Assembly (NCBI GenBank): GCA_022600515.1
Contig: JAHZKG010000047.1
Span: 1 to 40,784 of the forward strand
DNA: 40,784 nucleotides
Source: Gammaproteobacteria bacterium
GTDB taxonomy: Bacteria; Pseudomonadota; Gammaproteobacteria; Legionellales; Legionellaceae
Direction of reading: 5' to 3'
The notes under the pieces are model-generated. The model made no database searches, was not told where the DNA came from, and saw only the letters and a program-made list of their open reading frames with translations. Positions 9,035-18,238 of this stretch are shown here, in pieces. The position numbers and the translations under genes were made by a program. How positions within the stretch are numbered: the stretch's first letter is position 1; each line of letters starts with the position of its first letter.

Positions 9035-10207
9035 ATGATTCACCTCTGGCCGATGCTTCTTCCTGCGGCAGCCTGTTCGGGTTGGTGGATTGCGCGACGT
9101 AATTATGCAGTCAAACAGCCAGATGAAGGCAACCATTTATCGCGTGAATATGTTGTTGGTTTGAATTATTTATTGAATGAGCAACCCGATAAAGCCGTTG
9201 ATATTTTTATAAAGCTCTTAGAAGTGGACAGTGAAACGGTTGAGACGCATTTAGCACTTGGTAGCTTGTTTCGTCGGAGAGGTGAAGTCGATCGTGCGAT
9301 TAGAATACATCAAAATTTAATTGCAAGGCCGCAACTCAGAGTAATGCAACGCAAAGCGGCTTTAATGGCTTTAGCTGAAGATTATATGAGTGCGGGTGTT
9401 TTTGATAGAGCTGAGCGTATTTTTATCGAGGTGGTTGAGTTAGGTGGCACGCCTGATGCAAGTAGTTTGCGTGGATTGCTTGCGATTTATCAGCAAGAAA
9501 AATCCTGGGAAAAGGCACTGGATGTTTTGAAAAAACTGGAGCTGGTGACCGGTAATAGCATGGCTGCGCAGGCGGCGCATTATCATTGTGAAATGGCAGA
9601 AAAGTCGTCTCTTAATGGCGCAGAAGATAAAGCGTATAGCATGTTAAAGCAAGCATTGCTTATCGATAAACAGTCTGTTCGTGCCAGTTTAATGCTTGCT
9701 AACATCGAAATGAAACACGCGCGGTACAAACCAGCTATTCGGGCTTTAAAGCGGGTGCTTGCGCAAGATTCAGCTTTTTTTACGGAAACTATCGAACCGC
9801 TGGTCAAGGCATATACTGAATTAAATAGTATGGATGAATGCGCAAGTTATTTAGAAAATACCTTGGCTGACGATCATCCTCATGCCTCCGTTATTTTTGC
9901 AATTGGTACGCATCTTCGTGAAGAAAAAAGTGTGGATGTAGCCATTGATTTTGTATCTGTTCAGTTGAGTCATCACCCTTCAATACGTGGATTAAATCAG
10001 TTAATTCAATGGCACTTGGAGTCAGCACATGGTATTTTGCGTGATAAATTAACCATGTTATATGCCATTACAAGTAAATTTTTAGATAACAAACCTATTT
10101 ATCGTTGTGGTCATTGTGGTTTTTCTGGAAAACTGCTGCATTGGTTGTGCCCCAGCTGTAAAAAATGGGGGAAAATAAAGCCGATTCATGGTTTAGAAGG
10201 GGATTAA
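9035..10207 (+). CDS. lapB: Lipopolysaccharide assembly protein B (LapB/YciM)
   Basis: Inner-membrane-anchored TPR protein; in E. coli it promotes FtsH-dependent turnover of LpxC and so balances LPS with phospholipid. The 390-residue product starts with a membrane anchor ([14 protein letters not shown]), contains TPR-like repeats through the middle, and ends in a rubredoxin-type metal site with Cys358, Cys361, Cys372 and Cys375. I chose the ATG at 9035 because AAGGAG lies 8 bases upstream and the length equals the E. coli protein to within one residue; an in-frame ATG at 9008 would add nine residues. Confidence 0.93.
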   Translation: MIHLWPMLLPAAACSGWWIARRNYAVKQPDEGNHLSREYVVGLNYLLNEQPDKAVDIFIKLLEVDSETVETHLALGSLFRRRGEVDRAIRIHQNLIARPQLRVMQRKAALMALAEDYMSAGVFDRAERIFIEVVELGGTPDASSLRGLLAIYQQEKSWEKALDVLKKLELVTGNSMAAQAAHYHCEMAEKSSLNGAEDKAYSMLKQALLIDKQSVRASLMLANIEMKHARYKPAIRALKRVLAQDSAFFTETIEPLVKAYTELNSMDECASYLENTLADDHPHASVIFAIGTHLREEKSVDVAIDFVSVQLSHHPSIRGLNQLIQWHLESAHGILRDKLTMLYAITSKFLDNKPIYRCGHCGFSGKLLHWLCPSCKKWGKIKPIHGLEGD

Positions 10208-10211
10208 TTTC

Positions 10212-10862
10212 ATGCAATTAATCGTAGCGTTGGATATAGATAATAAAGCCAAAGCGTTGGCGCTTGTTGATACCTGGGATCCATCCTGGTGCATTTTGAA
10301 AGTTGGACTGGAGGCTTTTACGCGTTTTGGGCCATCTTTTGTTCGTGATTTGGTTGCTCGAGGGTTTCGTATTTTTCTAGACTTAAAATTTCATGATATT
10401 CCGAATACCGTTGCGGCATCGTGTCGCGCTGCGGCAGACTTAGGCGTATGGATGCTCAATGTACATGCAGCTGGTGGATTGGCGATGATGCAAGCAGCGC
10501 GTGATGCACTTGCTGTTTATGGTGATAAAAAGCCTTATTTAATTGCTGTCACTGTTTTAACGAGCCAGGAAGCTTCTAGTGCACAAGTCATCGCCTTAGC
10601 TGAGCGTGTAAAAAAAGCAGGGCTTGATGGTGTGGTGTGTTCGGCACTGGAAGTCCCTCAGCTGAAAAAAAATTGCGGTCATGATTTTTTGACAGTCACG
10701 CCAGGCATTCGCTTAGCCGGTGATAGTATGGATGATCAAAAGCGTGTAGTAACCCCTGAAAAAGCACGTGCTTTAGGCAGTGATTACGCTGTAATCGGTC
10801 GTTCTATTACACGGGCAGCAGACGCAACAGCAACCCTAAAGGCTTTGGTGTTAAATGCATAA
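10212..10862 (+). CDS. pyrF: Orotidine 5'-phosphate decarboxylase
   Basis: Last step of UMP synthesis. The catalytic Asp57-Lys59-Asp62 array is in [10 protein letters not shown], with Asp8 and Lys30 in the substrate site and a TPGIRLAGD phosphate loop region. At 216 residues it is slightly shorter than E. coli PyrF. It follows lapB by 4 bases, keeping the common lapA-lapB-pyrF order, and overlaps the next gene by 8 bases. Confidence 0.95.
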   Translation: MQLIVALDIDNKAKALALVDTWDPSWCILKVGLEAFTRFGPSFVRDLVARGFRIFLDLKFHDIPNTVAASCRAAADLGVWMLNVHAAGGLAMMQAARDALAVYGDKKPYLIAVTVLTSQEASSAQVIALAERVKKAGLDGVVCSALEVPQLKKNCGHDFLTVTPGIRLAGDSMDDQKRVVTPEKARALGSDYAVIGRSITRAADATATLKALVLNA

Positions 10863-11169
10863 AAAAAACAAGCAACATTATTATTTACAAAGCATGGGCA
10901 TTACGCCATGGATTTTACGTGATAAACCGAAGGCACCGATAGTTGTGTTGTTTGATAATCTTGATTTCAATTCAGCAGAGCGTATTTTATTAGATAATAT
11001 GTTTCAAAGTGTTGGACTGGATATCAGTGCACTCTCTTTAAAATGCTCTTCCGAAAAATCATCAGCAGCAAAAGAGGCGTGTATAAAATTACCTCATCCC
11101 TCGTATTTATTAGAACATCCAATTAAAAAAAGAGAGGCTTATGCTGCACTTGGACGTGTTGCGTTATAA
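10855..11169 (+). CDS. HolD-like protein (putative DNA polymerase III psi subunit)
   Basis: A 104-residue product. The N-terminus [15 protein letters not shown] resembles the conserved start of HolD (LQxLGITxWxLR), the segment by which psi contacts the clamp loader. A Rossmann-like hydrophobic strand ([12 protein letters not shown]) follows. The C-terminus [18 protein letters not shown] resembles the tail motif of uracil-DNA glycosylase-fold proteins, to which psi is structurally related. The start codon overlaps the pyrF stop, suggesting translational coupling. In E. coli holD pairs with rimI; no rimI or holC is in this window. Assignment is by motif only. Confidence 0.6.
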   Translation: MHKKNKQHYYLQSMGITPWILRDKPKAPIVVLFDNLDFNSAERILLDNMFQSVGLDISALSLKCSSEKSSAAKEACIKLPHPSYLLEHPIKKREAYAALGRVAL

Positions 11170-11264
11170 GCACTATTTATTACATCTCAAAATACAAAGA
11201 TATTAAGTGCTGTGACTCGTTAGGCATGTCACGCATGTTAAAATATAGCAACAGTTTGGTTGTG

Positions 11265-11332
11265 TCGTTGCGAGGAGGGCATCAGCCCGACGTGGCAAAT
11301 CAGTGGATTGCCGCGCTACGCTCACAATGACG
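11265..11332. repeat. Dispersed-repeat-like sequence (imperfect palindrome)
   Basis: The left part (TCGTTGCGAGGAGGGC) and the right part (GGATTGCCGCGCTACGCTCA) resemble the two arms of the dispersed palindromic repeats of the CGTCATTGCGAG...GGCAATCC type seen in many bacterial genomes. The arms pair only partly here, and a small GGGC-ATCA-GCCC hairpin lies inside. A single copy is visible in the window, so dispersal is inferred from resemblance. Confidence 0.5.
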
Positions 11333-11340
11333 TATGTGTG

Positions 11341-11492
11341 CTATAGCGCAACCCACTAACAAGTAGACGCCTCCCTCCGCCTACTTGGCCCGATTCATTC
11401 GGGCCATCCATGGTTTAATTGAGACTACACCACCCGAATTAATCGGGTGGTGTAGGGTTCTAGGGTCTACGTCTTAGCGGGTGATGCTATAG
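11341..11492. repeat. Nested palindromic element with three hairpins inside a long inverted repeat
   Basis: The outer arms 11341-11368 and 11465-11492 match at 22 of 28 positions as an inverted repeat, including CTATAGC/GCTATAG and GTAGAC/GTCTAC. Inside lie CAAGTAG/CTACTTG (11360-11366, 11381-11387), GGCCCGA-TTCAT-TCGGGCC (11387-11405), and a perfect 13-base stem at 11425-11437/11443-11455 with loop ATTAA. The last two hairpins share nearly the same core. No coding frame is present. It could be a structured RNA, a small non-autonomous mobile element or a composite intergenic repeat. The remainder of the 11170-11572 gap (11170-11264 and 11493-11572) shows nothing I can name. Confidence 0.6.
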
Positions 11493-11572
11493 GCTTAACT
11501 TACAGGACTGGAAAGGTTAGGTATTTTAGGATGCACTATGATTAATTAATAGTCATATTGGTGGGATTAAAA

Positions 11573-12568
11573 ATGCCTAAAGAAAAGAAAAAATTTCATG
11601 AAATTCCTCTTGGTTCTATACCCAGTAAAGTTACATTAGATGTGGTTTTATCATCGCTGAAGTGGCATGAATTTTCAAAACTTTCTAAATCAGTTCAAGC
11701 GCTGGGTGGCCCTGAAGAAGAAGAGGTAGCATGGAAGCATTACTATGAGCAGCGTTATCTTGGTCAGCATCCCAAAGAAGGCCAATCATATAAAGACGCC
11801 TTCGCTGAAGGACGCCACTTGCATTATGTTACAAGAAAGGGCTTTGAAAATGCCGGTATACCTTTCTTTAATGCCGATATATTTGCTCGAGTAAAGGCAG
11901 ACAAAGAATTTATGTTGTATGCGGTTAAGATTGATGGATTGGCGATTCAGTATGCCTCGGATGAAATAAAGCGTGACAAGGATGTTGCTTCGGCTGCGGT
12001 GAAGAAGGATTGGCGGGCACTTCTTTACCTTCCAGCTGAAGTAAAGTGCTATGAAGCGGTTGCAGTGGCTGCGGTGAAGCAGAAGAATTGGGGGTTTGCA
12101 CTGCGAAATCTTCCAGATGAAGTAAAGCGTAAAGAAGCAGTTGCAGTGGCTGCAGTGCAGCAGGATTGGCATGCACTTTATGATTTGCCCGATGAAATGA
12201 AAAAAAATAACAAGGTTGCGATGGCTGCAGTGAAGCAAGATTGGCGGTCTGCAAAGGACATGTTCCCGAAAACAACAGCGGCCGCTGTTGGTGCGATGAG
12301 TATTGGGCTGGGCATTGGGCTGTATGCGGCACTACGCTCCGGGATCGAGGTGGCGATGGCATACCCTAAAGAATCGAAATCAGCACTCATAACCGCTGGA
12401 GGTCTTTTATTAATAAATATGATAGAGCGAGCTCCAGAGGTACGTGAAGCTGTGGAACGTACATCTCAGCAAGTGTTTGATGGATTTAAGACAAGCCTGT
12501 CGTCATTGACTGGTAGGGATAACGAGGTGGATGAAAGTGATGCCAATCTACCAGGGGTGAGTGGCTGA
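11573..12568 (+). CDS. F-box-like protein with DUF4116-like repeats and C-terminal membrane spans; candidate effector
   Basis: A 331-residue product. Residues 9-62 fit an F-box pattern (IPLGSIPSKVTLDVVLSSL, then HEFSKLSKSV and a Trp at 54 followed by YYEQRY). Residues 110-233 are five tandem repeats of about 25 residues with the core VAxAAVKQDWxALxxLPDEVK, like DUF4116 repeats in Legionella and other amoeba-associated bacteria. The repeat is also visible in the DNA around 12055-12200. Two hydrophobic spans follow (about 234-255 and 269-285). F-box proteins recruit eukaryotic Skp1-Cullin ubiquitin ligases, so a host-directed role is inferred. The ATG at 11573 has GGTGGGA upstream. There is no signal peptide. 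The flanking repeat-rich DNA suggests accessory origin. Confidence 0.7.
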   Translation: MPKEKKKFHEIPLGSIPSKVTLDVVLSSLKWHEFSKLSKSVQALGGPEEEEVAWKHYYEQRYLGQHPKEGQSYKDAFAEGRHLHYVTRKGFENAGIPFFNADIFARVKADKEFMLYAVKIDGLAIQYASDEIKRDKDVASAAVKKDWRALLYLPAEVKCYEAVAVAAVKQKNWGFALRNLPDEVKRKEAVAVAAVQQDWHALYDLPDEMKKNNKVAMAAVKQDWRSAKDMFPKTTAAAVGAMSIGLGIGLYAALRSGIEVAMAYPKESKSALITAGGLLLINMIERAPEVREAVERTSQQVFDGFKTSLSSLTGRDNEVDESDANLPGVSG

Positions 12569-12664
12569 TGACGTGTGGTGGATATGCTTATCCCGCTGGA
12601 TAGCGGCTGATTTACTCAAAAAGCGCATTAAGATAAAATATAAATTTTTCAGATATACACGCGG

Positions 12665-13147
12665 ATGATTCAGCAAGAAAGAAAAGGGTTTACTTGGATA
12701 AGTCTGCTCACAATACTCGTTATTTTAAGTATGCTCTTGATGGCAGGTGCCTCGCATTGGGCTACTTGGCGTGTGAAGCAAGCAAAGCATGTGTTATTCC
12801 ATGATATAGCGCGCGCACTTGCATTTACTCGTGCAGAAGCATTGCTGCGCGGAGAAACGCTCGAACTATCTCCTGTAGATTTTACAGGAAACTGGGCTTT
12901 AGGAATAAGGCTTTATCCAATAGATGAGAAAAACACGGCAATAAAAACCTGGCAGTGGCAGCTTCCTGATGGCATGCAACTCACATGGCATGGTTTTTTA
13001 GGTCAGGATAAATTAGTGGTAAATGCAAAACCTGAAAGCTTGGCCATGAATGGTTATTTTTTATTAGAAAACACGCGTTTGGGCTCTGAACAATGGGTTG
13101 TGAGCCGCTTGGGCCGTATGCGAGTACTCAGAAAACATGTTGCTTAA
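12665..13147 (+). CDS. Type IV pilin-like protein (FimT/GspH-type pseudopilin) lacking Glu5
   Basis: A 160-residue product with a short basic leader ending in Lys-Gly, then FTWISLLTILVILSMLL, a prepilin-type hydrophobic helix. The cleavage site Gly/Phe is normal. The residue at mature position 5, almost always Glu in type IV pilins, is Ser here. After the helix, HDIARALAFTRAEALLRGE matches the GspH/FimT family N-terminal region, followed by a beta-rich globular domain. Such minor pilins prime assembly of type IV pili or DNA-uptake pili at the inner membrane. No other pilin gene is adjacent. The ATG at 12665 has only a weak ribosome binding site. Confidence 0.75.
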   Translation: MIQQERKGFTWISLLTILVILSMLLMAGASHWATWRVKQAKHVLFHDIARALAFTRAEALLRGETLELSPVDFTGNWALGIRLYPIDEKNTAIKTWQWQLPDGMQLTWHGFLGQDKLVVNAKPESLAMNGYFLLENTRLGSEQWVVSRLGRMRVLRKHVA

Positions 13148-13167
13148 ATTCAACGCCATGCTATCAT
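13140..13167 (+). promoter_or_regulatory. Candidate sigma-70 promoter for glyA
   Basis: TTGCTT (13140-13145) and TATCAT (13162-13167) are 16 bases apart, about 50 bases before the glyA ATG. The -35 overlaps the end of the pseudopilin gene. Sequence match only. Confidence 0.3.
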
Positions 13168-13216
13168 GACATCTGCGATTTCTTTGGTGTTTTATGGTGC
13201 TTCATAAGGATAATTC

Positions 13217-14470
13217 ATGTTTAATTATCACGATACAATAGCTACATTTGATGATGCGGTTTGGCAGGCCATGGAGTCTGAGCGTCAACGGCAAGAAGAT
13301 CATATTGAATTGATTGCATCCGAAAATTATGCCAGCCCTCGTATACTTGAGGCGCAAGGCTCATTGTTAACCAATAAATACGCAGAAGGCTATCCGAATA
13401 AGCGCTATTACGGTGGGTGTGAGTATGTTGATCAAGTTGAAATCTTAGCGATTGAGCGGGTTAAAAAATTATTTGGCGCTGATTTTGCAAATGTACAACC
13501 CCACTCAGGTTCACAAGCAAATGCTGCCGCGATGCTGGCACTGTTAAATCCTGGAGATAAAGTGCTTGGCATGGCTTTACCTGATGGTGGGCATCTAACC
13601 CATGGTTCGCCTGTAAATTTTTCAGGAAAGTTATATGATGTTGTGTCTTATGGACTCGATGAGGCAACGGGTCTTATTGATTATGCTGCACTTGAAAAAC
13701 AAGTATTAGCCGAAAAGCCGAAACTAATTATTGCTGGATTTTCAGCCTATTCTCGATTGATTGATTGGGCGAGATTTCGAATGCTTGCGGATGCAGTCGG
13801 TGCGTATTTAATGGCTGATATGGCGCATGTGGCAGGGTTGGTTGCTGTTGATTTATATCCATCGCCTGTGCCTTATGCAGATGTTGTGACGAGCACAACA
13901 CATAAAACATTACGTGGACCACGAGGCGGGATTATTTTAGGTAAAGCCAACGAGTTGATTCAGAGAAAAATAAATTCAGCCGTATTTCCTGGTACACAAG
14001 GTGGCCCTTTAATGCATGTGATTGCTGCAAAAGCAATTGCATTTGAAGAAGCCCTTCAGCCTAGTTTTAAAGACTATCAATGCCAAGTGTTGCTTAATGC
14101 AAAAGCGATGGCAGAGGTATTTATTGAGCGAGGATATCCATTGGTGTCTGGTGGAACAGATAATCATTTGATGCTCGTGAATTTAACAGATAAATCAATT
14201 ACAGGGAAAGATGCTGAAATTGCTTTGGGTCGTGCGAACTTAACGTTGAATAAAAACACAGTGCCCCAAGAAAAGCGCTCACCTTTTGTGACCAGTGGGT
14301 TGCGTTTAGGAACCCCTGCTGTAACGACACGCGGTTTTTGTGAGCCTGAAGTGAAGCAAGTGGCTCATTGGATGGCGGATGTATTAGATGATATTGAAAG
14401 TGAAGGAAATATAAAAAAAACACGTGAGCGTGTGATTGCTTTGTGTCGGGAGTTTCCTGTTTATCAGTGA
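13217..14470 (+). CDS. glyA: Serine hydroxymethyltransferase
   Basis: PLP enzyme making glycine and methylene-tetrahydrofolate from serine. The 417-residue product has the Schiff-base Lys230 in [13 protein letters not shown], the N-terminal [11 protein letters not shown] and the [15 protein letters not shown] motif. Length equals E. coli GlyA. AAGGATAATTC precedes the ATG. nrdR begins 20 bases after its stop, the usual glyA-nrdR neighbourhood. Confidence 0.97.
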   Translation: MFNYHDTIATFDDAVWQAMESERQRQEDHIELIASENYASPRILEAQGSLLTNKYAEGYPNKRYYGGCEYVDQVEILAIERVKKLFGADFANVQPHSGSQANAAAMLALLNPGDKVLGMALPDGGHLTHGSPVNFSGKLYDVVSYGLDEATGLIDYAALEKQVLAEKPKLIIAGFSAYSRLIDWARFRMLADAVGAYLMADMAHVAGLVAVDLYPSPVPYADVVTSTTHKTLRGPRGGIILGKANELIQRKINSAVFPGTQGGPLMHVIAAKAIAFEEALQPSFKDYQCQVLLNAKAMAEVFIERGYPLVSGGTDNHLMLVNLTDKSITGKDAEIALGRANLTLNKNTVPQEKRSPFVTSGLRLGTPAVTTRGFCEPEVKQVAHWMADVLDDIESEGNIKKTRERVIALCREFPVYQ

Positions 14471-14490
14471 GGTTTAACGGGGTTTACAAG

Positions 14491-14967
14491 ATGTATTGTC
14501 CATTTTGTCATGCAGATGAAACCAAGGTGATTGATTCACGTTTGGTGGCGGAAGGTGAGCAAGTACGTAGACGACGTCAGTGTTTGATGTGTCAGGAGCG
14601 TTTTACAACGTTTGAAACACCTGAGCTGGTGATGCCGATGATTGTTAAGCGAGATGGTCGGCGAGAGGTATTCCATGTCGATAATTTGCGAGCAGGGATG
14701 TTACGTGCCCTACAAAAGCGCCCAGTAAGTGCCGATGCACTTGAAGATGCCATTGTTGTCGTTTTACAAAAAATAAGACGTCATGGTGAGCGTGAGATTG
14801 ATTCACGTCGGGTAGGGGATTGGGTGATGGAGCAGTTGTATGGGCTTGATCATGTTGCTTATGTTCGTTTTGCATCTGTTTATAAACGATTTAAAGATGT
14901 AAGTGATTTTCGTGAAGCCATTGAACAAATAAATGATGAGTCAGGGGCTTTAAGTGGCAATAGATAA
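14491..14967 (+). CDS. nrdR: Transcriptional repressor NrdR
   Basis: ATP/dATP-sensing repressor of ribonucleotide reductase genes. The 158-residue product has a zinc ribbon with Cys3-Cys6 and Cys31-Cys34, the RRRRQC basic patch used in DNA binding, and an ATP-cone (about 46-140). I chose the ATG at 14491 so that the protein begins MYCPFC as in the family; an upstream GTG at 14443 lies inside glyA. It overlaps nusB by 14 bases. The riboflavin genes ribD, ribC, ribBA and ribH that usually separate nrdR and nusB are absent. Confidence 0.95.
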   Translation: MYCPFCHADETKVIDSRLVAEGEQVRRRRQCLMCQERFTTFETPELVMPMIVKRDGRREVFHVDNLRAGMLRALQKRPVSADALEDAIVVVLQKIRRHGEREIDSRRVGDWVMEQLYGLDHVAYVRFASVYKRFKDVSDFREAIEQINDESGALSGNR

Positions 14968-15397
14968 ACAAATGATAAAAGGTAGACGGCGTGCGAGAAA
15001 AATTGCCTTACAAGCGATTTACCAGCGACTAGTTTCAAAAGATGCCTCTACTGATATTGAAGCACAGTTTCGTGCTATACATTCAAATGATAAGGTTGAT
15101 TTCGACTATTTTTGTCGTTTATTTTATGGTGTGGAAGAGGCATCAGATAAGCTAGACGAAATGCTTGAGCCTTATTTAGATAGACCCATTAAAAACCTTA
15201 ATCCAATTGAGTTGGTTGTATTACGTTTGGCAGCTTTTGAACTGGCTGAGGTATTAGAAACGCCGTATCGGATTATTTTAGATGAAGCGGTTACTTTATC
15301 TAAAATATTCGGATCACAAGATGGTCATCGCTATGTGAATGGTGTCTTGAATAATTTAGCGAAGCAAGTTAGAGCGACAGAGATTGATTCAGACTAG
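14954..15397 (+). CDS. nusB: Transcription antitermination factor NusB
   Basis: Binds boxA RNA with NusE (S10) during rRNA antitermination. The 147-residue all-helical product shows [14 protein letters not shown] at the N-terminus and [31 protein letters not shown] at the C-terminal end in family order. The GTG start at 14954 has AGGGG 6 bases upstream; an ATG at 14972 is the alternative. The start lies within the end of nrdR, so translation is probably coupled. thiL, commonly next, is missing and pgpA follows. Confidence 0.94.
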   Translation: MAIDKQMIKGRRRARKIALQAIYQRLVSKDASTDIEAQFRAIHSNDKVDFDYFCRLFYGVEEASDKLDEMLEPYLDRPIKNLNPIELVVLRLAAFELAEVLETPYRIILDEAVTLSKIFGSQDGHRYVNGVLNNLAKQVRATEIDSD

Positions 15398-15430
15398 CGT
15401 ATTGATGGCACTGCATTGAGAGGAAGCGAT

Positions 15431-15925
15431 ATGACTCCTGTATCTTGGGAAAAAGTTCGAAAAGATCCAATGTATTTTTTGGCATTTGGTTTTGGTAGCG
15501 GACTATCACCTGTTGCGCCAGGCACTTGCGGTACGGTAATCGCTATTCCAATTTATTGCGTGTTTGCTTTTTTATTGAGTTCGAAAGTTTATCTTATACT
15601 GACTTTACTGGCCTTTGTGGGCGGGATATTTATTTGTGATAAAGTATCGCGTGATTTAGGTGAGCATGATTATAAAGGCATTGTCTGGGATGAAATCGTG
15701 GGGTATTTGTTAGCTATGTTTTTAGTGCCGTTACATTGGATATGGATATTACTGGGTTTTGCTTTATTTCGCTTATTTGATATTTGGAAACCTCATCCTA
15801 TTCGATGGATTGATCAGCGGGTGGGCGGTGGTCTTGGCATTATGCTGGATGATATTTTAGCTGCTGTTCCCGTCTTCTTTATTTTACAAATATTAAGCCA
15901 TTTATATACCCCAGGAGCGAGGTGA
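15431..15925 (+). CDS. pgpA: Phosphatidylglycerophosphatase A
   Basis: Inner-membrane phosphatase that makes phosphatidylglycerol from phosphatidylglycerophosphate. The 164-residue product has GFGSGLSPVAPGTCGT near the N-terminus, the acidic WDEIVGYLLAMF motif and RLFDIWKPHPIRWID, all characteristic, with hydrophobic spans between. The ATG at 15431 has AGAGGAAG upstream. It overlaps the next gene by one base (TGATG), so the two are coupled. Confidence 0.93.
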   Translation: MTPVSWEKVRKDPMYFLAFGFGSGLSPVAPGTCGTVIAIPIYCVFAFLLSSKVYLILTLLAFVGGIFICDKVSRDLGEHDYKGIVWDEIVGYLLAMFLVPLHWIWILLGFALFRLFDIWKPHPIRWIDQRVGGGLGIMLDDILAAVPVFFILQILSHLYTPGAR

Positions 15926-16962
15926 TGAATGAGAATCATAAGGAATTGATTAGCATGACGTTAACAATTGCTGTGGTTTTAATGACGTTATTTATTGTAC
16001 ATCGTTTTATTCCTTCTCTGGTTTGGGCCGGAATTATTGCTATCGCAACGTATCCTTTGTATCAACATTGGCAACGTTTTTTTCTTCAACATAAGAATAC
16101 CTCTGCTTTTTTATTCACAACGTTACTGACCTTATTATTTGTTGCACCGGTGAGTTGGCTGGTCAGTGTTGTGCTGAAAGATTTACAAATATTTTTGAAT
16201 TATTTACAAATTTTAAATCGACATGGTGGCGATGTGCCTCCTTTTTTTCAAGATATCCCATTTTTTGGCAAAGAAGTGGTTGCTTATTGGAATAAGAATT
16301 TAGGTGAGCCGGGACATATTAAGCACTTAATTTCCAACGTACATCTTTCTTTAACCCCTGTAAGTTACTATGCAAAACGGATTAGCTTAAACCTTGCACA
16401 TCGTGGATTTCAAATCGGATTTACGATGTTAATACTCTTCTTTTTTTATCGTGATGGAGATTCGATTCTTCGCACAATTAATCAAGTGGGTGAATCGTGT
16501 TTAGGTGAACGTTGGTATCGTTATGCAAAGAAATTGCCCGGGGCTTTACGAGGAACCGTTAACGGCACGATTGTGGTTGGTATCGGGGTTGGTTTTTTAA
16601 TGGGCCTTTGTTATGCCTTGGTCGGAGCGCCAGGACCTACCTTGCTAGGTATTTTAACCGGTATTGCTGCTATGATTCCGTTTGTTGTACCGGTTGTTTT
16701 TGCAATAGTTGCTTTAATGCTTTGGTCACACGGTAGCCTGCTGGCGGCTTTTATTGTGTTGGCCTGGGGAACCATTGTGATGTTTACAGCCGATCATTTT
16801 GTAAAGCCGCTACTGATTGGCGGAAATATTTCCCTACCGTTTTTAGCGGTGCTATTTGGCATTTTAGGGGGGCTTGAAACGCTTGGATTGCTCGGTTTGT
16901 TTGTCGGCCCCATTGTGATGGTCTTATTTATTACTTTGCTGCAAGAGTCACAGAGCAACTAG
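15925..16962 (+). CDS. AI-2E family transporter (PerM/UPF0118)
   Basis: A 345-residue integral membrane protein. Hydrophobic spans run from residue 10 onward; a soluble stretch at about 80-140 precedes a C-terminal half with the family motifs [33 protein letters not shown] and [14 protein letters not shown]. Members include TqsA (AI-2 export) and other proteins of unsettled function, so the substrate is unknown. The ATG at 15925 has AGGAG at a 7-base spacing; a GTG at 15922 is possible. The last 15 bases overlap the 3' end of rimO on the other strand. Confidence 0.9.
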   Translation: MNENHKELISMTLTIAVVLMTLFIVHRFIPSLVWAGIIAIATYPLYQHWQRFFLQHKNTSAFLFTTLLTLLFVAPVSWLVSVVLKDLQIFLNYLQILNRHGGDVPPFFQDIPFFGKEVVAYWNKNLGEPGHIKHLISNVHLSLTPVSYYAKRISLNLAHRGFQIGFTMLILFFFYRDGDSILRTINQVGESCLGERWYRYAKKLPGALRGTVNGTIVVGIGVGFLMGLCYALVGAPGPTLLGILTGIAAMIPFVVPVVFAIVALMLWSHGSLLAAFIVLAWGTIVMFTADHFVKPLLIGGNISLPFLAVLFGILGGLETLGLLGLFVGPIVMVLFITLLQESQSN

Positions 16963-18228
16963 TTCGCCATACAAATCATAGTCATCGCTATCCGTTATCA
17001 TAACCGATGCAAATTCCCCTATTTTTAAATCTTGATGGGGGGCGAGATAAACCAAACCATCAATTTCAGGGGCGTCTGCGGTACTTCGGGCAATCACTTG
17101 ATTCTCTTCAATCGCATCAATTAATACGGTTTGCTGGGTGCCTATTTTAAGGCGTAATTTATCACGACTGATGTCGGCTTGAAGCCGCATGAACGCATCA
17201 AAACGCTTTGCCTTGATGTCATCAGGCACCGGTGGTGCAAGTTCGTTGGCGCGTGCACCTTTAACAGGCGAATATTGAAAACAACCGACGCGATCTAATT
17301 GTGCTTCTTTAAGAAAATCAAGCAGCTCTTCAAATTCTTCATCTGTTTCACCTGGAAATCCAATAATAAAGGTTGAACGAATGGTAATCTCAGGACAAAT
17401 GCTACGCCATTTAGCAATGCGCTCTAATGTATTTTCAGCATTGGCAGGGCGCTTCATGGCTTTAAGAAGCCTTGGGTTTGCATGTTGCAATGGAATATCC
17501 AGATAAGGTAAAAGATGCCCGTCACGCATAAGAGGAATCACATCATCAACATGCGGATAAGGATAAACATAATGTAATCTTACCCAAATGCCGAGTTGAT
17601 TTAAGGCATCACATAGTTCATAAAACTTGAGTTTGCCCGTATCTAGGCCATAGGCACTGGTATCTTGTGCAATGACGAGAAGCTCCCGCACGCCAGCCGC
17701 TTTAAGACGTTTTGCATCGGCTAAGATATTTTCAAATGGATAGCTTTGTAATTTGCCGCGCATGCTTGGAATAATACAAAAAGTACATTTGTGATTGCAG
17801 CCTTCTGATATTTTAAGATAAGCGTAATGTCTTGGTGTGAGTTTAATGCCTTCCGGTGGAATAAGCTGTGTAAACGGGTCTTTAGGTGGCGGAAGGTGTC
17901 GATGAACAGCGCGTACGACTTCTTCATAGGCATGTGCACCACTGATGTGTAATACGTCAGGACACGCTTTACGAATAATATCAGCTTTGGCACCTAAGCA
18001 ACCGGTCACAATTACACGGCCATTTTCAGCCATGGCTTCTTGAATTGTATTTAGTGATTCTTCAACAGCTGAGTCGATAAAGCCACAGGTGTTAATAATA
18101 ACAATGCCTGCATCTTCAAATGTTTGAACGAGCTCATAGCCTTGGGCACGTAGTTGCGTGATAATGCGCTCTGAATCAACCAATGCTTTAGGGCATCCGA
18201 GACTAACAAATCCTACTCGATGGTTCAT
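16948..18228 (-). CDS. rimO: Ribosomal protein S12 methylthiotransferase RimO
   Basis: Radical SAM enzyme that methylthiolates an aspartate of ribosomal protein S12. The 426-residue product has the N-terminal UPF0004 domain with cluster ligands Cys12, Cys48 and Cys77, the radical SAM CxxxCxxC site (Cys144, Cys148, Cys151), and a C-terminal TRAM domain. [14 protein letters not shown] and [13 protein letters not shown] fit RimO better than MiaB. The 3' end overlaps the convergent permease gene. A palindrome upstream (18239-18277) holds a likely promoter for it. Confidence 0.96.
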   Translation of the reverse strand: MNHRVGFVSLGCPKALVDSERIITQLRAQGYELVQTFEDAGIVIINTCGFIDSAVEESLNTIQEAMAENGRVIVTGCLGAKADIIRKACPDVLHISGAHAYEEVVRAVHRHLPPPKDPFTQLIPPEGIKLTPRHYAYLKISEGCNHKCTFCIIPSMRGKLQSYPFENILADAKRLKAAGVRELLVIAQDTSAYGLDTGKLKFYELCDALNQLGIWVRLHYVYPYPHVDDVIPLMRDGHLLPYLDIPLQHANPRLLKAMKRPANAENTLERIAKWRSICPEITIRSTFIIGFPGETDEEFEELLDFLKEAQLDRVGCFQYSPVKGARANELAPPVPDDIKAKRFDAFMRLQADISRDKLRLKIGTQQTVLIDAIEENQVIARSTADAPEIDGLVYLAPHQDLKIGEFASVMITDSDDYDLYGELVAL

Positions 18229-18238
18229 GGTTTGGTTA

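Noticed and set aside
12040-12200. Short repeats as a CRISPR array
   Set aside because: The repeats are in-frame protein repeats with coding variation and no unique spacers.
11786-12362. Two minus-strand reading frames of about 150 residues
   Set aside because: They are antisense to the DUF4116-like repeats; their low-complexity repeats mirror the DNA repeats of the real gene.
12588-12605. CCGCT/AGCGG hairpin after the F-box-like gene as a terminator
   Set aside because: The stem is only 5 bases and no T-run follows.
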